A DNA stretch of 64,000 nucleotides from Janthinobacterium sp. 344 (GCF_900112025.1 NZ_FOKL01000010.1:62001-126000), one strand, 5' to 3'. Shown: positions 44,744-54,680, counted from the stretch's first letter. Translations and numbers: made by a program. Notes: generated from the sequence alone by a model not told the origin.

Positions 44744-45655
44744 TCAGAACAATTCGTGCAGGAAAGGAATCGACGTTTGCGCGCCGGGCTTGGTGACGCT
44801 CCAGGCGGCCGCGCGCTGGCCTTGGCCGATCGCTTCGGCCTCGTCCATGCCGGAGGCCAGGCCCGCCACAAAGCCGCCGATGAAGGTGTCGCCGGCGGCC
44901 GTCGTGTCGACGGCTTGCACGGCTTCGGCCGGGAAGGTGGTGTCGCCGCCATACAGGGCCGCGTGCACGCCCTTGGAACCCAAGGTGATGATGACATTGT
45001 CGCTGCCCTGCTTTTGCAGCGCGGCGGCCAGGGCCGCGATATCCGTGCTGTCGGGCGCCACGCCGGCCAGCATGGCCGCCTCGATTTCATTCGGGATCAA
45101 ATAGTCGACCTGTTCCAGCACGCCGTCCGGCAAGCTGGCGGCCGGGGCCGGGTTCAGCACCACCGTCTTGCCCAGCGAGCGGGCCAGCTTGATGGCGTGC
45201 ACGACGGTGTCCATCGGCGTTTCCAGCTGCAGCACGACGATGTCGGCCTGCTCGATCAAACCTTGCGCCGCGTCGATGTGCGCGGGGCTGAGCAGATCAT
45301 TGGCGCCGCCGGCGATGACGATGCTGTTCTGGCCCTTGTCGTCGACGAGGATGGAGGCGATGCCGGACGCCACGCCCGGCAAGGTGGTGATGTGGCTGTC
45401 GATGATGCCGTCGCCCACCAGCGCCGCGCGCAACGTCGCGCCGAAGGCGTCGTCGCCCACGCAGCCGATCATGGCCACTTGCTGGCCGCCGGCCTCGACC
45501 TTGCCGCTCATGCGCGCGCAAGCGACGGCCTGGTTGGCACCCTTGCCGCCAGGAATCGTTCTAAAGGCGCCGCCCGTCAGGGTTTCGCCGGGAAGGGGCA
45601 TGCGCGGCACGCGCAAGACCAGGTCCATATTGATGCTGCCGATAACCACGATCAT
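44744..45655 (-). CDS. rbsK: Ribokinase
   Basis: A 303-residue PfkB-family sugar kinase that makes ribose 5-phosphate. It has the start VVIGSINMDLVLRV, the GGKGANQAVACAR motif (~41-53) and the anion-hole/base motif DTTAAGDTFIGGFVAG (~250-265, catalytic Asp). Its ATG overlaps the rbsR stop by 4 bases (ATGA). Confidence 0.97.
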   Translation of the reverse strand: MIVVIGSINMDLVLRVPRMPLPGETLTGGAFRTIPGGKGANQAVACARMSGKVEAGGQQVAMIGCVGDDAFGATLRAALVGDGIIDSHITTLPGVASGIASILVDDKGQNSIVIAGGANDLLSPAHIDAAQGLIEQADIVVLQLETPMDTVVHAIKLARSLGKTVVLNPAPAASLPDGVLEQVDYLIPNEIEAAMLAGVAPDSTDIAALAAALQKQGSDNVIITLGSKGVHAALYGGDTTFPAEAVQAVDTTAAGDTFIGGFVAGLASGMDEAEAIGQGQRAAAWSVTKPGAQTSIPFLHELF

Positions 45656-46710
45656 GATGTCATTCCCATCAGTTCAGTTGCAGGTGAAGAAGAAGGTGCG
45701 GAAAAAGGTAGTGCTGCCGCCGCGCTGGAACCGCGCACGTGCAGCTCGGGGGCGATGCTGCGCTGCTGGCGCGGCAAGCCAGGGTCGGCGATGCGGGCCA
45801 GCAGGCAGGCGGCCGTGATATGGCCCAGCTCGCGCGTATTTTGCGCCACGCTGGTCAGGGCCGGATGCACGAAGCTGGCCAGGTCGATATCGTCGAAACC
45901 GACGACGGCCAGCTCCGCCGGCACGGCGATGCCCCGCTCGGCGGCGGCGCGCAGGGCGCCAAACGCCATCAGGTCATTGCAGCAGAACAAGGCATCGGGG
46001 CGCTGGCCTGTCGGCAGCGCCAGCAAATCGAGCGCGGCCGCATAGCCGCCCGCGCTGCTGAAGTCGCTGTGCACGCACAGGGCATCGGCCAGGGCCACGC
46101 CCGCGGCCGTCATGGCGCCGCGCGCGCCATCGATGCGCTCGTTGGAAATGCTCACTTCGCGGGGGCCGGCGATGCAGGCGAGACGCCGGCGGCCCAGCCC
46201 CAGCAGATGGCGCGCGGCCAGCGCGCCGCCGGCGCGGTTGTCGACGGCCACCGCATCGATGGCCAGGTCGCTGGGCGCGCGGTCGAGCAGCACGGCCGGC
46301 ACTTTCATCTTGCGCAGCAGCTCGCCGTCGCTGTCGGCCAGCGCGGAGAGGATCAAGCCGTCGCAGCGCTTGGTCAGCAGCACGTTCAAATACTCGCGCT
46401 GCTTGACGGGGTCGTCATCGGAATTGCACAGGATCACGCTGTAGCCGGCCGCGTAGCAGCTGTCCTCGATGCCGCGCGCCACTTCCGAGAAATACGGATT
46501 CGTATTGTTGGGAATGATCAGGCCGATGGTGCGCGTGCTGCGGCTGCGCAGCGAGCGCGCCAGCGCGCTGGGCACGTAATGCAATGCCTCCGCCGCCGCC
46601 AGCACGGCGCGGCGCGCCTCGTCGCTGACGGGACGGGTATTGTTGAGCACGTGCGACACGGTGGTAAACGACACCCCCGCCGCCTGCGCCACTTGTTTGA
46701 TGGTTGCCAT
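45652..46710 (-). CDS. rbsR: LacI-family repressor of the ribose operon
   Basis: A 352-residue LacI/GalR regulator. The N-terminal HTH is MATIKQVAQAAGVSFTTVSHVLNNTRPVSDEARRAVLAAAE with the hinge helix ALARSLRSR; the ligand domain follows (GLIIPNNTNPYFSEVARGIED). It sits inside the operon between rbsC and rbsK, so it is produced with the genes it controls. The perfect LacI-type palindrome at 50371-50386 is its likely operator. A short Ala/Ser-rich C-terminal extension is present. Confidence 0.95.
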   Translation of the reverse strand: MATIKQVAQAAGVSFTTVSHVLNNTRPVSDEARRAVLAAAEALHYVPSALARSLRSRSTRTIGLIIPNNTNPYFSEVARGIEDSCYAAGYSVILCNSDDDPVKQREYLNVLLTKRCDGLILSALADSDGELLRKMKVPAVLLDRAPSDLAIDAVAVDNRAGGALAARHLLGLGRRRLACIAGPREVSISNERIDGARGAMTAAGVALADALCVHSDFSSAGGYAAALDLLALPTGQRPDALFCCNDLMAFGALRAAAERGIAVPAELAVVGFDDIDLASFVHPALTSVAQNTRELGHITAACLLARIADPGLPRQQRSIAPELHVRGSSAAAALPFSAPSSSPATELMGMTS

Positions 46711-46719
46711 GGGCCAGTA

Positions 46720-47691
46720 TTATGAACGCTCGCCGCGGCGGCGGTAGGTATCGAGCACCACGGCGGCGACGATCACCAGGCCCGTGACGATGCGCTTCAC
46801 GGGTTCCGACACGCCCACTTGCGCCAGGCCCGCTTCCAGCACGGAAATGATCAGCACGCCGATAAACGTGCTGATGACGGAACCGCGTCCGCCCATCAGG
46901 CTCGTGCCGCCGATGACCACGGCGGCGATCACCTGCAGCTCCATGCCCACGCCGCCGTTCGGGTCGGCCGCCTCCAGGCGCGACACCTGGAACAGCGCGC
47001 CCACGCCGGCCAGAAAGCCCATCAGCGCAAACACGAGCACCTTCGACGGCTTGGTGTTGATGCCGGACAGCCGCACGGCTTCTTCATTCGTGCCGATGCC
47101 GATCCAGTGGCGTCCCAGCACCGTGCGCGTGAGCACCAGGTGGCCGATGACGACGATGGCGATCGAGGCGATGAAGGCGGGCGACAGGCCGAACACGATC
47201 GGCGAGCTGATGCCTTCGACGGCGCCGCCGATGTATTCCGTGCGCGAGTTCGTCACCTGGTAGGCCATGCCGCGCGCCATTTCCAGCACGCCCAGGGACA
47301 CGATGAACGAAGGGATGCGCCAGCCGACGGAAATGAGGCCCGTCGTCGCGCCGCAGGCGGCGGCGACCGCCATGCCCAGCATGGCCGCGCTCCACACGGG
47401 CCAGCCCCAGTGCACGACGGCCAGCGACAGCACGGAGGCGGCCAGCGCCATCACGGAGCCGACCGACAAATCGATGCCGCCGATGATCAGCACAAACGTC
47501 ATGCCGACGGCCATCACGACCAGGGTCGGGATGTTATTCGACAGGGTACTCAAGGTCGCCAAGGTAAAGAAGTTTTCGCTGGCAAACGAGAACAGCACGC
47601 ACATGGCCAGCAGGGCGCCGATCAGGCCCGCATAGTTTTTCAGGTCGGCCAGGCTGCGCTGCAGATACGAAGGAGAGGAAGGGGTGGTCAT
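46720..47691 (-). CDS. rbsC: Ribose ABC transporter permease
   Basis: A 323-residue inner-membrane permease of the BPD_transp_2 family. Features: many hydrophobic segments, the motif VMAVGMTFVLIIGGIDLSVGS, and the cytoplasmic coupling loop LEAADPNGGVGMELQVIAAVVIGGTSLMGG. It would form the ribose channel with RbsA and RbsB. 18 bp separate it from rbsA. Confidence 0.96.
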   Translation of the reverse strand: MTTPSSPSYLQRSLADLKNYAGLIGALLAMCVLFSFASENFFTLATLSTLSNNIPTLVVMAVGMTFVLIIGGIDLSVGSVMALAASVLSLAVVHWGWPVWSAAMLGMAVAAACGATTGLISVGWRIPSFIVSLGVLEMARGMAYQVTNSRTEYIGGAVEGISSPIVFGLSPAFIASIAIVVIGHLVLTRTVLGRHWIGIGTNEEAVRLSGINTKPSKVLVFALMGFLAGVGALFQVSRLEAADPNGGVGMELQVIAAVVIGGTSLMGGRGSVISTFIGVLIISVLEAGLAQVGVSEPVKRIVTGLVIVAAVVLDTYRRRGERS

Positions 47692-47709
47692 GGGATTCTT
47701 TCCGGCGGA

Positions 47710-49263
47710 TCAGGCCGCTGCTGGAGTGGAAGTGGGGGTCAAATAGCCGGAGAAGGCGGCCGACAACAGCGCGTCCTGGCTCCAGGCGCCGCGCTCGAAG
47801 GTCTCGACGATGCTGCCCGCGCTCATGACGGCGATGCGGTCGCAGATCAGCATCAGTTCGCGCAAGTCGCTGGACACGATGACGAGGCCCTTGCCCTGGC
47901 GCGCCTGTTCGGCCAGCACCTGATAAATATCAAACTTGGCGCCGATATCGATGCCGCGCGTGGGTTCGTCGAACAGCATCACGGGGCAGTCGCGGTACAG
48001 CCAGCGGGCGATCACCACTTTTTGCTGGTTGCCGCCGGACAGTTCCGCCACCGTTTGCGCGCTGTTACGCGAGCGGATGCCCAGGCGTTGAATATAGTCG
48101 TCGGCCACGGTCGCTTCGGCCGCGTCGTTGAGCCAGCCCGCGCCGCTGACGGTATCGAGCGAGGCCAGGGTCGTGTTGACGGCGATGGACTGGCGCAATA
48201 ACAAACCTTGGCCCTTGCGGTCTTCCGTGATCATGGCGATGCCGGCTTGCACGGCCGCCTGCGGCGAGTGCAAGGCGGCGGGGACTTCGCTGTCGCCGAG
48301 GAACACGTCACCGGCGTCGGCGCGGTCGGCGCCAAAGATCAGGCGCAGCAGTTCCGTGCGGCCCGAGCCGATGAGGCCGGCGATGCCGAGGATTTCACCG
48401 GCGCGCAAGTCGAACGAGGTCGGGTTGACCACCTTGCCGCGCGCCAGGCCCCGCACGCGCAGCAGCGGCGCCCCCAAGGTGCGCCCGCTCAGGTCCACGG
48501 CGTCGTCGGCCGAGCGGCCCACCATCAGGCTGACCAGGTCGGCGGCGGAGTGGCCGGCGATATCGTCGTCGCACACCAGCTGCCCGTCGCGCAGCACGGC
48601 GATGCGGTCGGCCACGCGCTTGAGTTCTTCCAGGCGGTGGGAAATATAGATGATGCACACGCCTTCGGCTTTCAGGCGTTCGATCTGCAGGAACAGCAAT
48701 TCCACTTCGCGGTGCGTCAGCATGGCCGTCGGCTCATCCAACACCAGCAAGCGGCAGGCACCGATCAGGTTGCGCGCGATCTCGATCATTTGCTGGTGGC
48801 CGATGCCCAACTCGCCGACCAAGGTCCACGGATCGAGGCCGCCCAGGCCGACTTTCTCCATCTGTTCGCGCGCGTCGCGCTCCAGACGGCCGCGGTCGAT
48901 GAAGCCGAAACGCTGCGGCAGATTTTTCAAATACAGGTTTTCCGCGATCGACAGGGTGGGAATCAGATTCAATTCCTGCATCACCATGCGGATGCCCAGC
49001 GCCTCGGCGGCGCCACGCGAGGCGGGCTGGTACGGCTTGCCGTCGAGCAGCATGGTGCCCGTCGTGGCTTGCTCCAGGCCGCAGATGATCTTCGACAGGG
49101 TGCTTTTACCGGCACCGTTCTCTCCCGTCAGCGCCAGCACCTGGCCGGGGGCGAAGCGCAAGCCCACGCCGCCCAGCACGGGGCCGACATAGGATTTGCC
49201 GATGTTATCCAGGGTCAATAAGGGAAGGGCGGCCGAGGGCGCCGGGGGTAGGTCGGTAGGCAT
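47710..49263 (-). CDS. rbsA: Ribose ABC transporter ATP-binding protein (double ATPase)
   Basis: A 517-residue fused ATPase typical of sugar importers. The first half has GENGAGKSTLSKIICGLE, LGIGHQQMIEIARNL and LLVLDEPTAML; the second half has the degenerate loop GLIGSGRTELLRLIFGADR, signature LSGGNQQKVVIARWL and LFDEPTRGIDIGAK. An extra Pro/Ala tail ends it. Full length for RbsA. Confidence 0.96.
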   Translation of the reverse strand: MPTDLPPAPSAALPLLTLDNIGKSYVGPVLGGVGLRFAPGQVLALTGENGAGKSTLSKIICGLEQATTGTMLLDGKPYQPASRGAAEALGIRMVMQELNLIPTLSIAENLYLKNLPQRFGFIDRGRLERDAREQMEKVGLGGLDPWTLVGELGIGHQQMIEIARNLIGACRLLVLDEPTAMLTHREVELLFLQIERLKAEGVCIIYISHRLEELKRVADRIAVLRDGQLVCDDDIAGHSAADLVSLMVGRSADDAVDLSGRTLGAPLLRVRGLARGKVVNPTSFDLRAGEILGIAGLIGSGRTELLRLIFGADRADAGDVFLGDSEVPAALHSPQAAVQAGIAMITEDRKGQGLLLRQSIAVNTTLASLDTVSGAGWLNDAAEATVADDYIQRLGIRSRNSAQTVAELSGGNQQKVVIARWLYRDCPVMLFDEPTRGIDIGAKFDIYQVLAEQARQGKGLVIVSSDLRELMLICDRIAVMSAGSIVETFERGAWSQDALLSAAFSGYLTPTSTPAAA

Positions 49264-49349
49264 GATAAAACTCCGCGGAAAAAGACGGCGGGGCCGGCGC
49301 CGCGCCCTCCAGTGGCTATGCGGACGCTGGCCCCGGCGGGATCAGACGA

Positions 49350-50309
49350 TCAGGACTTGGCGTCCTTGGTGACCAGTTCGACCTTGGTTTCGATGACGCC
49401 GCCGAGATCGGCCTGTTTTTTCTTCTGTGCCAGGGCTTTCAGGACGGTGTCGATGCCGAACACGGCTTGCTGCGAACCGAACTGGTCGGCGGTGGCCAGC
49501 ACGCGGCCATCGGCCAGCATCGGCTTGATGGCGTTGATGTTGTCATAGCCGACGACCAGCACCTTGCCCGTCTTGCCGGCCGCCTTGATGGCGGAAATGG
49601 CGCCGATGGCCATGTTGTCGTTACCGCACAGCAAAGCCTTGATATTCGGGTTGGCATTCAGCATGGCGGCGGCCACCGTGTTGGCCGGGGCGATTTCCCA
49701 CTGGCCCGACTGCACGCTGACGACCTTGGCACCGGCCGCCGTCATGGCGTCCTGGAAACCCAGGGTGCGCTGCTGCGCGTTGTAGGTGGTGGACACGCCT
49801 TCGATGATGCCGACGGGGTCGCCCTTCTTGATCTGCTTGGCCAGGTAGTCGCCCACCACCTTGGCGCCCTTGCGGTTGTCCGGGCCGACGAACGGCACGC
49901 TGATGCCCTTCTCTTTCAGGGCGCCCGCGTCGAGCTTGTTGTCGATGTTGACGACGATGATGCCCGCATCGATGGCTTTCTTCAGCACCGGCACCAGCGC
50001 CTTCGAGTCGGCCGGCGCGATCACCAGCGCGTTGACACGCGAAACGATCATCTGCTCGACCAGCTTGATCTGGCTCGACGTATCCGTCTCGTCCTTGATG
50101 CCGTTCGACAGCAAGTCGTACTTGGCGGCATTCGCCTTCTGATGCGCCTTGGCGCCATTTTCCATGGTCAGGAAAAATTCATTGGCGAGCGACTTCATCA
50201 CCAGCGCCACCTTTGGTTTGGCTGGCGTCTGCGCCATCGCCGGCACGGCGGGCAAGGCACACACCAGGACAGCGGCAGCAATCATTTTCAGGCGAATACG
50301 GGATGTCAT
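49350..50309 (-). CDS. rbsB: Ribose ABC transporter substrate-binding protein
   Basis: A 319-residue periplasmic protein: signal peptide cleaved after AMAQ (~27), then a type-1 periplasmic fold (PKVALVMKSLANEFFLTMENGAKAH, ALVIAPADSKALVPVLKKAIDAGIIVVNIDN, GIIEGVSTTYNAQQRTLGFQDAM, GNDNMAIGAISAI). This is the sugar-binding class of RbsB; ribose follows from the operon context. First gene of the operon, with GGAG before the ATG. Confidence 0.95.
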   Translation of the reverse strand: MTSRIRLKMIAAAVLVCALPAVPAMAQTPAKPKVALVMKSLANEFFLTMENGAKAHQKANAAKYDLLSNGIKDETDTSSQIKLVEQMIVSRVNALVIAPADSKALVPVLKKAIDAGIIVVNIDNKLDAGALKEKGISVPFVGPDNRKGAKVVGDYLAKQIKKGDPVGIIEGVSTTYNAQQRTLGFQDAMTAAGAKVVSVQSGQWEIAPANTVAAAMLNANPNIKALLCGNDNMAIGAISAIKAAGKTGKVLVVGYDNINAIKPMLADGRVLATADQFGSQQAVFGIDTVLKALAQKKKQADLGGVIETKVELVTKDAKS

Positions 50310-50370
50310 GAGCGTCTCCAGAGTTGTTGGTCAAGCACGTATACGGCATGCTTTTTAGGAAATTCTTTGT

Positions 50371-50386
50371 GCGCAAACGTTTGCGC
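50371..50386. promoter_or_regulatory. LacI-type operator (RbsR) before rbsB
   Basis: GCGCAAACGTTTGCGC is a perfect 16-bp palindrome with the central CG typical of LacI/GalR operators. It lies 62 bp before the rbsB start and just downstream of the predicted transcription start, a blocking position. Confidence 0.88.
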
Positions 50387-50393
50387 GAAGCGA

Positions 50394-50423
50394 ATAGTGC
50401 CTCAATGCCCCATATCAGTGCAA
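50394..50423 (-). promoter_or_regulatory. Candidate rbs promoter
   Basis: On the minus strand TTGCAC and CACTAT are spaced by 18 bp. The -10 is weak, and the operator follows directly. Confidence 0.45.
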
Positions 50424-50517
50424 GCAAAACTGTAGCTGCGGTGCAGCAAAAAGGGGACGCCCAGAGGGAAACGGGCAGGCCGATATGATCAGCCTGCCGA
50501 GGGGAAATGCGCAGAAG

Positions 50518-51399
50518 TCAGGCGTTTGTTGCGGGGCGGGCGCTGGCCCACTGCACGGCCAGCACGCTGGCCAGCACCAGCAGCAAGCCCAGCATTGACC
50601 AGCCCGTCATGGCCTGCCCCAGCAAGGCCCAGCCCAGCACGACGGCCATCAGGGGACTGAGCAGCCCCAGCGAGGAAACGGCCACGGGCGACAGGCGGGC
50701 GATGCCGCGGAACCACAGGGCGTACGCCAGCAAGGCACCGGCCAGGCACAGGTAGGCGTAGGCCAGCACTTGCTGCAGGGATAGCGCCGGCAAGGGCGCG
50801 TCGGCCAGCCAGGCGACGGGCGCCAGCATCAGGCCGCCCAGCAGCAATTGCCAGCCCGTCAGCGCCAGCACGGGCAAGTCCGGCTTCCAGCGCCGCGTCA
50901 GATACGTGCCGGCCGCCATGCACGCCGTGCCGCCCAGCGCGGCGGCGATGCCGACGGGTTCCCACACCGTGCGCGGCGACAACAATAAGACACCCATGCC
51001 CAGCACGCCCAGCACGCTGGCCAGCAAGGCCAGGCGGGCCGGGCGGCGCCCTTCCACGCCCCAGGCCAGGCCCATCACCAGCAGCGGCTGGATGGCGCCC
51101 ACCACGGCCGCCAGGCCGCCCGGCAGGCGGTAGGCGGCGACGAACAGCAGCGCCTGGAACACGCCGATATTCAGCGCCGACAGGATCAGCACCCTGCCCC
51201 AGTCGCGCCGCGCGGGCAGGCGCCGCATGATGAGCAGCAACAGCAGCCCGGCGGGCAGGACGCGGATCAGCGCGGCCGTGAAGGGACGGTCCGGCGGCAG
51301 CAGCTCGGACGTGACGATATACGTGGAACCCCAGATCAGGGGCGCCAGCGCGGTGAGCACGATATCGCCCCAGGCGGGGCGGAGAACAGAGGTGGACAT
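50518..51399 (-). CDS. EamA/DMT-family transporter
   Basis: A 293-residue inner-membrane drug/metabolite-type exporter with about ten helices in two EamA repeats (LTALAPLIWGSTYIVTSELLPP; LPGGLAAVVGAIQPLLVMGLAW; second repeat ALTGWQLLLGGLMLAPVAWL, LGLLSPLMAVVLGWALLGQ). Such proteins export amino acids, purines or drugs; the substrate is not readable. Its promoter region carries two MarR-type palindromes, so it is probably induced by a small ligand through a MarR-like repressor that is not encoded in this window. Confidence 0.92.
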   Translation of the reverse strand: MSTSVLRPAWGDIVLTALAPLIWGSTYIVTSELLPPDRPFTAALIRVLPAGLLLLLIMRRLPARRDWGRVLILSALNIGVFQALLFVAAYRLPGGLAAVVGAIQPLLVMGLAWGVEGRRPARLALLASVLGVLGMGVLLLSPRTVWEPVGIAAALGGTACMAAGTYLTRRWKPDLPVLALTGWQLLLGGLMLAPVAWLADAPLPALSLQQVLAYAYLCLAGALLAYALWFRGIARLSPVAVSSLGLLSPLMAVVLGWALLGQAMTGWSMLGLLLVLASVLAVQWASARPATNA

Positions 51400-51403
51400 A
51401 AAC

Positions 51404-51421
51404 TATCTCGACATTAAGATA
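51404..51421. promoter_or_regulatory. MarR-type operator, proximal site
   Basis: TATCTCGACATTAAGATA is an imperfect copy of the perfect site 38 bp away. It lies in the leader, just 4 bp before the EamA start codon. Confidence 0.7.
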
Positions 51422-51441
51422 ATTCCAGTGTGAGCGCGAAC

Positions 51442-51459
51442 TATCTTGATGTCAAGATA
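51442..51459. promoter_or_regulatory. MarR-type operator, distal site overlapping the -35 box
   Basis: TATCTTGATGTCAAGATA is a perfect 8-2-8 palindrome of the kind bound by MarR-family dimers. On the minus strand it contains TTGACA (51455-51450), a consensus -35 hexamer for the EamA promoter, so binding would block RNA polymerase. Confidence 0.82.
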
Positions 51460-51488
51460 AATACGCCGGCGTGGCGATGCGGCCGGGC

Positions 51489-51516
51489 AGAAAAAAACCC
51501 GGCGCGCAGGCCGGGT
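51489..51516 (-). terminator. ygiQ terminator
   Basis: On the minus strand the 8-bp stem AACCCGGC / GCCGGGTT is followed by TTTTTT, 20 bases after the ygiQ stop. Confidence 0.9.
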
Positions 51517-51536
51517 TCTGGATGCAGCAGTAAAAC

Positions 51537-53867
51537 TTAGCGGCGCCCGCTGCGGGCCGGCGTGCCGCCCTTGGCTGGCGGCTTGGCGCCACGGCCCACG
51601 GGCGCGGCGGCCGGCTTGGCCTTGGTCTTGATGGTCGACAGGATCGATGGACGCACTTTCGACTCGACGGCCGTGGCCTTCGGCGCGGCGGCCGTGCCAC
51701 CGAGGGCGATGCGGTTCTTGCCCGGCGTGACCTTGAACTTGTCCGGCGTGCCGGCGCCATGCGTCTGGCGGCTGCGTTCGCCAGCGGCCAGGCCGCCCGA
51801 CTCGGACGAGGTCCAGGCAGGGATCAAGTGCTTGTCGCCATTGCCGATCAAGTCGCCACGCCCCATGTTGACCAGCGCTTCGCGCAAAATCGGCCAGTTG
51901 GCCGGGTCCTGGTAGCGCAGGAAGGCCTTATGCGTGCGGCGGATCTTGCCGCTGCGCGCCGTTTCCACCACTTCCGAATCGGCTGTTACCTTGCGCAAGG
52001 GATTCTTGCGCGTGTGGTACATGGTCGTGGCCATGGCCATCGGCGTGGGCATGAAGGTCTGCACCTGGTCCAATTTAAAATTGTTTTTCTTCAGCCACAG
52101 GGCCAGGTTTAGCATGTCCAGGTCCGTCGTGCCCGGATGGGCGGCGATGAAATACGGGATCAGATACTGCTTCTTGCCCGCTTCCAGCGAGAAACGGTCG
52201 AACATTTCCTTGAATTCGTCGTACGCGCCGATGCCGGGCTTCATCATCTTCGACAAGGTGCCCTCTTCCGTATGCTCAGGGGCAATCTTCAACAGGCCGC
52301 CCACGTGGTGCGTGACCAGCTCCTTGACGTACTCGGGCGAACGCACGGCCAGGTCGTAGCGCAAGCCCGAGCTGATCAAGACTTTCTTGATGCCGGGAAT
52401 GGCGCGCGCCTTGCGGTACAGCGAGATGAGCTTGCTGTGGTCCGTGCCCAGGTTGACGCAGATGGACGGGTACACGCAGGACAGCCGGCGGCACGACACT
52501 TCGATCTCTTTTTCCTTGCAGGCCAGGCGGTACATATTCGCCGTCGGGCCGCCCATATCGGAAATGGTGCCCGTAAAGCCTTTGGTTTTATCGCGGATAT
52601 GCTCGATTTCACGCAGGATCGACGGTTCCGAACGGCTCTGGATGATGCGGCCCTCGTGCTCCGTGATCGAACAGAAGGTGCAGCCGCCGAAGCAGCCGCG
52701 CATGATGTTGACGGAAAAGCGGATCATTTCCCAGGCCGGGATGTGCGCCTTGCCATAGCTCGGGTGCGGGGCGCGCGCGTAATTCATGTCGTACACGCCA
52801 TCCATCTCGTCCATGGCCAGCGGCAACGGCGGCGGGTTGAGCCACACGTCGCGTTCGCCGTGCGCCTGCACCATGGCGCGCGCATTGCCGGGATTCGATT
52901 CCAGGTGGAACACGCGCGAGGCGTGCGCATACATGACGGGGTCATCCTTGACGACGTCATACGCGGGCAGGCGCACCACCGTCTTGTCGTGCTTTTCCTT
53001 GGCCATGGCCAGGCGCTCTTCGCGGCTCATGATGCGGATGGGCTTGATGACTTCGGCCGATTTCGACGCATTCTCGGTCGCGCAGGCGGTCTTGTCTTCC
53101 TGCACCATCTCATACGGGCTGTAGTGCGGATCGATCTTGCCGGGCACGTCGACGCGGGTGGAATTGTGCACGCCCCAGTCGTCGCCGGGCAGCCAGCCGG
53201 CCGGCACCATGAAGGCCGTGCCGCGCAGGTCGCGGATATCCTTGATGTGTTCGCCGGCGGCCAGGCGGTGGGTCAGGTCGACCAGCGCCCGCTCGGCATT
53301 GCCGAAGATCAGCAAATCAGCCTTGGAATCGGGCAAGACGGAACGGCGGACCTTGTCCGACCAGTAATCGTAATGGGCGATGCGGCGCAAGGACGCTTCG
53401 ATGCTGCCGATGACGATGGGCACGTCGGAATACGCTTCGCGCGCGCGCTGGGCGTACACGGTGACGGCGCGGTCCGGGCGCTTGTTCGGTTCCGCGTTGG
53501 CCGTGTAGGCGTCGTCGGAGCGGATCTTGCGGTCGGCCGTGTACTGGTTGACCATGGAATCCATGTTGCCGGCGGTAATGCCGTAGTACAGGCGCGGCTT
53601 GCCGAGGATGCGGAAGGCGTCGGCCGACAGCCAGTCCGGCTGGCTGATGATGCCGACGCGATACCCCTGCGCTTCGAGCAGGCGGCCGACGAGGGCCATG
53701 CCGAAGCTCGGATGGTCGATATAGGCGTCGCCCGTGACGAGGATGACGTCGCACTGGTCCCAGCCCAGGGCGTCCATCTCGGCACGCGACATCGGCAGGA
53801 AAGGCGCCACGGCAGCGCGGGCAGACCGCTTGGGAACGGTCGCAAATAAATTGGTAGGGGAGCTCAT
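51537..53867 (-). CDS. ygiQ: YgiQ-family radical SAM protein
   Basis: A 776-residue radical S-adenosylmethionine protein. The 4Fe-4S cluster motif is [17 protein letters not shown] (CxxxCxxC, ~395-402) and is preceded by the long YgiQ N-terminal domain ([38 protein letters not shown]). A C-terminal basic Pro/Ala/Lys-rich tail (~690-776) looks disordered. The reaction of the family is unknown. Oxygen-sensitive cluster protein in the cytoplasm. No clear Shine-Dalgarno is seen before the ATG. Confidence 0.95.
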   Translation of the reverse strand: MSSPTNLFATVPKRSARAAVAPFLPMSRAEMDALGWDQCDVILVTGDAYIDHPSFGMALVGRLLEAQGYRVGIISQPDWLSADAFRILGKPRLYYGITAGNMDSMVNQYTADRKIRSDDAYTANAEPNKRPDRAVTVYAQRAREAYSDVPIVIGSIEASLRRIAHYDYWSDKVRRSVLPDSKADLLIFGNAERALVDLTHRLAAGEHIKDIRDLRGTAFMVPAGWLPGDDWGVHNSTRVDVPGKIDPHYSPYEMVQEDKTACATENASKSAEVIKPIRIMSREERLAMAKEKHDKTVVRLPAYDVVKDDPVMYAHASRVFHLESNPGNARAMVQAHGERDVWLNPPPLPLAMDEMDGVYDMNYARAPHPSYGKAHIPAWEMIRFSVNIMRGCFGGCTFCSITEHEGRIIQSRSEPSILREIEHIRDKTKGFTGTISDMGGPTANMYRLACKEKEIEVSCRRLSCVYPSICVNLGTDHSKLISLYRKARAIPGIKKVLISSGLRYDLAVRSPEYVKELVTHHVGGLLKIAPEHTEEGTLSKMMKPGIGAYDEFKEMFDRFSLEAGKKQYLIPYFIAAHPGTTDLDMLNLALWLKKNNFKLDQVQTFMPTPMAMATTMYHTRKNPLRKVTADSEVVETARSGKIRRTHKAFLRYQDPANWPILREALVNMGRGDLIGNGDKHLIPAWTSSESGGLAAGERSRQTHGAGTPDKFKVTPGKNRIALGGTAAAPKATAVESKVRPSILSTIKTKAKPAAAPVGRGAKPPAKGGTPARSGRR

Positions 53868-53964
53868 AGGGTACGGATTGTACCGGAATTGGCCATTTCC
53901 AACCTGACGGCCTGCTTTTTACTGTTGGATTTCAGTACAAAAAACGTTTATTTTTCAATTACTT

Positions 53965-53976
53965 GGGGTCAGACCC
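53965..53976. repeat. GGGGTCAGACCC element, second occurrence
   Basis: This 12-mer is the reverse complement of the core at 36009-36020. It is followed by further GC-rich partial palindromes (GGGGC...GCCCC) and GATCG-rich DNA up to the DUF4404 gene. Confidence 0.5.
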
Positions 53977-54056
53977 GTCGGGGCAACGCGCCCCAGTGGG
54001 GCGCATTGCGATCGCGTAGCGACGGACCCCGATCAGCGCACAGCGATCGACTCCGA

Positions 54057-54338
54057 TCAAATCCCCATATTGGCGAGAATCTCGCCAAGTTCCCGCAACG
54101 CCGGCTCCAGCTTCGGATGCTTGACGGCGAACTTGGCCGACAATTCCTGGCTGCGCTCGGCCAAACCATAGGTGGTCGATTCTGCTGCGTCCTGCTCTTG
54201 CGCGGCGCGCTTTTCCAGCAGCAGCTGGATGTCGCCATCGAGTTTCTGCAGCAAACCATGCAGTTCCTCATCCACAGGATCGCCGGACGCGATGCTCGAT
54301 TGCAGCTGTTGTAACGATTCCTTGAGTTTGCTATCCAT
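54057..54338 (-). CDS. DUF4404 family protein
   Basis: A 93-residue mostly helical protein (MDSKLKESLQQLQSSIASG, VDEELHGLLQKLDGDIQLLLEKRAAQ, HPKLEPALRELGEILANMGI). The pattern matches DUF4404, short coiled-coil proteins of unknown function. It is read with the VF530-type gene 11 bp upstream, so the two likely form an operon. Confidence 0.85.
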   Translation of the reverse strand: MDSKLKESLQQLQSSIASGDPVDEELHGLLQKLDGDIQLLLEKRAAQEQDAAESTTYGLAERSQELSAKFAVKHPKLEPALRELGEILANMGI

Positions 54339-54349
54339 GTCTCTTCCTG

Positions 54350-54565
54350 TCAGTCAGTAAATTGCGTGTCCAGGAACAATTGTTCCACCTTGCTCCTGGC
54401 CCACGGGGTCTTGCGCAAAAACTTCAGGCTCGACTTGATGCTGGGATCGCTGATGAAGCAATTGATATCGATGTGCTTGGCCAGGCCATCCCAGCCGTAG
54501 TGGGCTTGCAGGCGCGTCACGATTGCTTCCAGGGTAATGCCATTCAAATCTTGCTGACTCATCAT
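54350..54565 (-). CDS. VF530 / DUF2132 family DNA-binding protein
   Basis: A 71-residue protein: [54 protein letters not shown]. The WxxLAxxIxIxCF and [11 protein letters not shown] motifs define the VF530 family, small helical proteins reported to bind DNA. I start at the double ATG (54565); the longer frame adds a basic, unconserved stretch. It leads the two-gene unit with DUF4404. Confidence 0.85.
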   Translation of the reverse strand: MMSQQDLNGITLEAIVTRLQAHYGWDGLAKHIDINCFISDPSIKSSLKFLRKTPWARSKVEQLFLDTQFTD

Positions 54566-54680
54566 TCTCTTTCGACTGCCTGGGTTACGTCTTACTGACA
54601 TCTTACTCAATTCTACGCCGCCGGCACGGAAAGCTTGCGTGCGCCGGGACGACGCAGCGCAAGCATCCGATGGGGACGCC

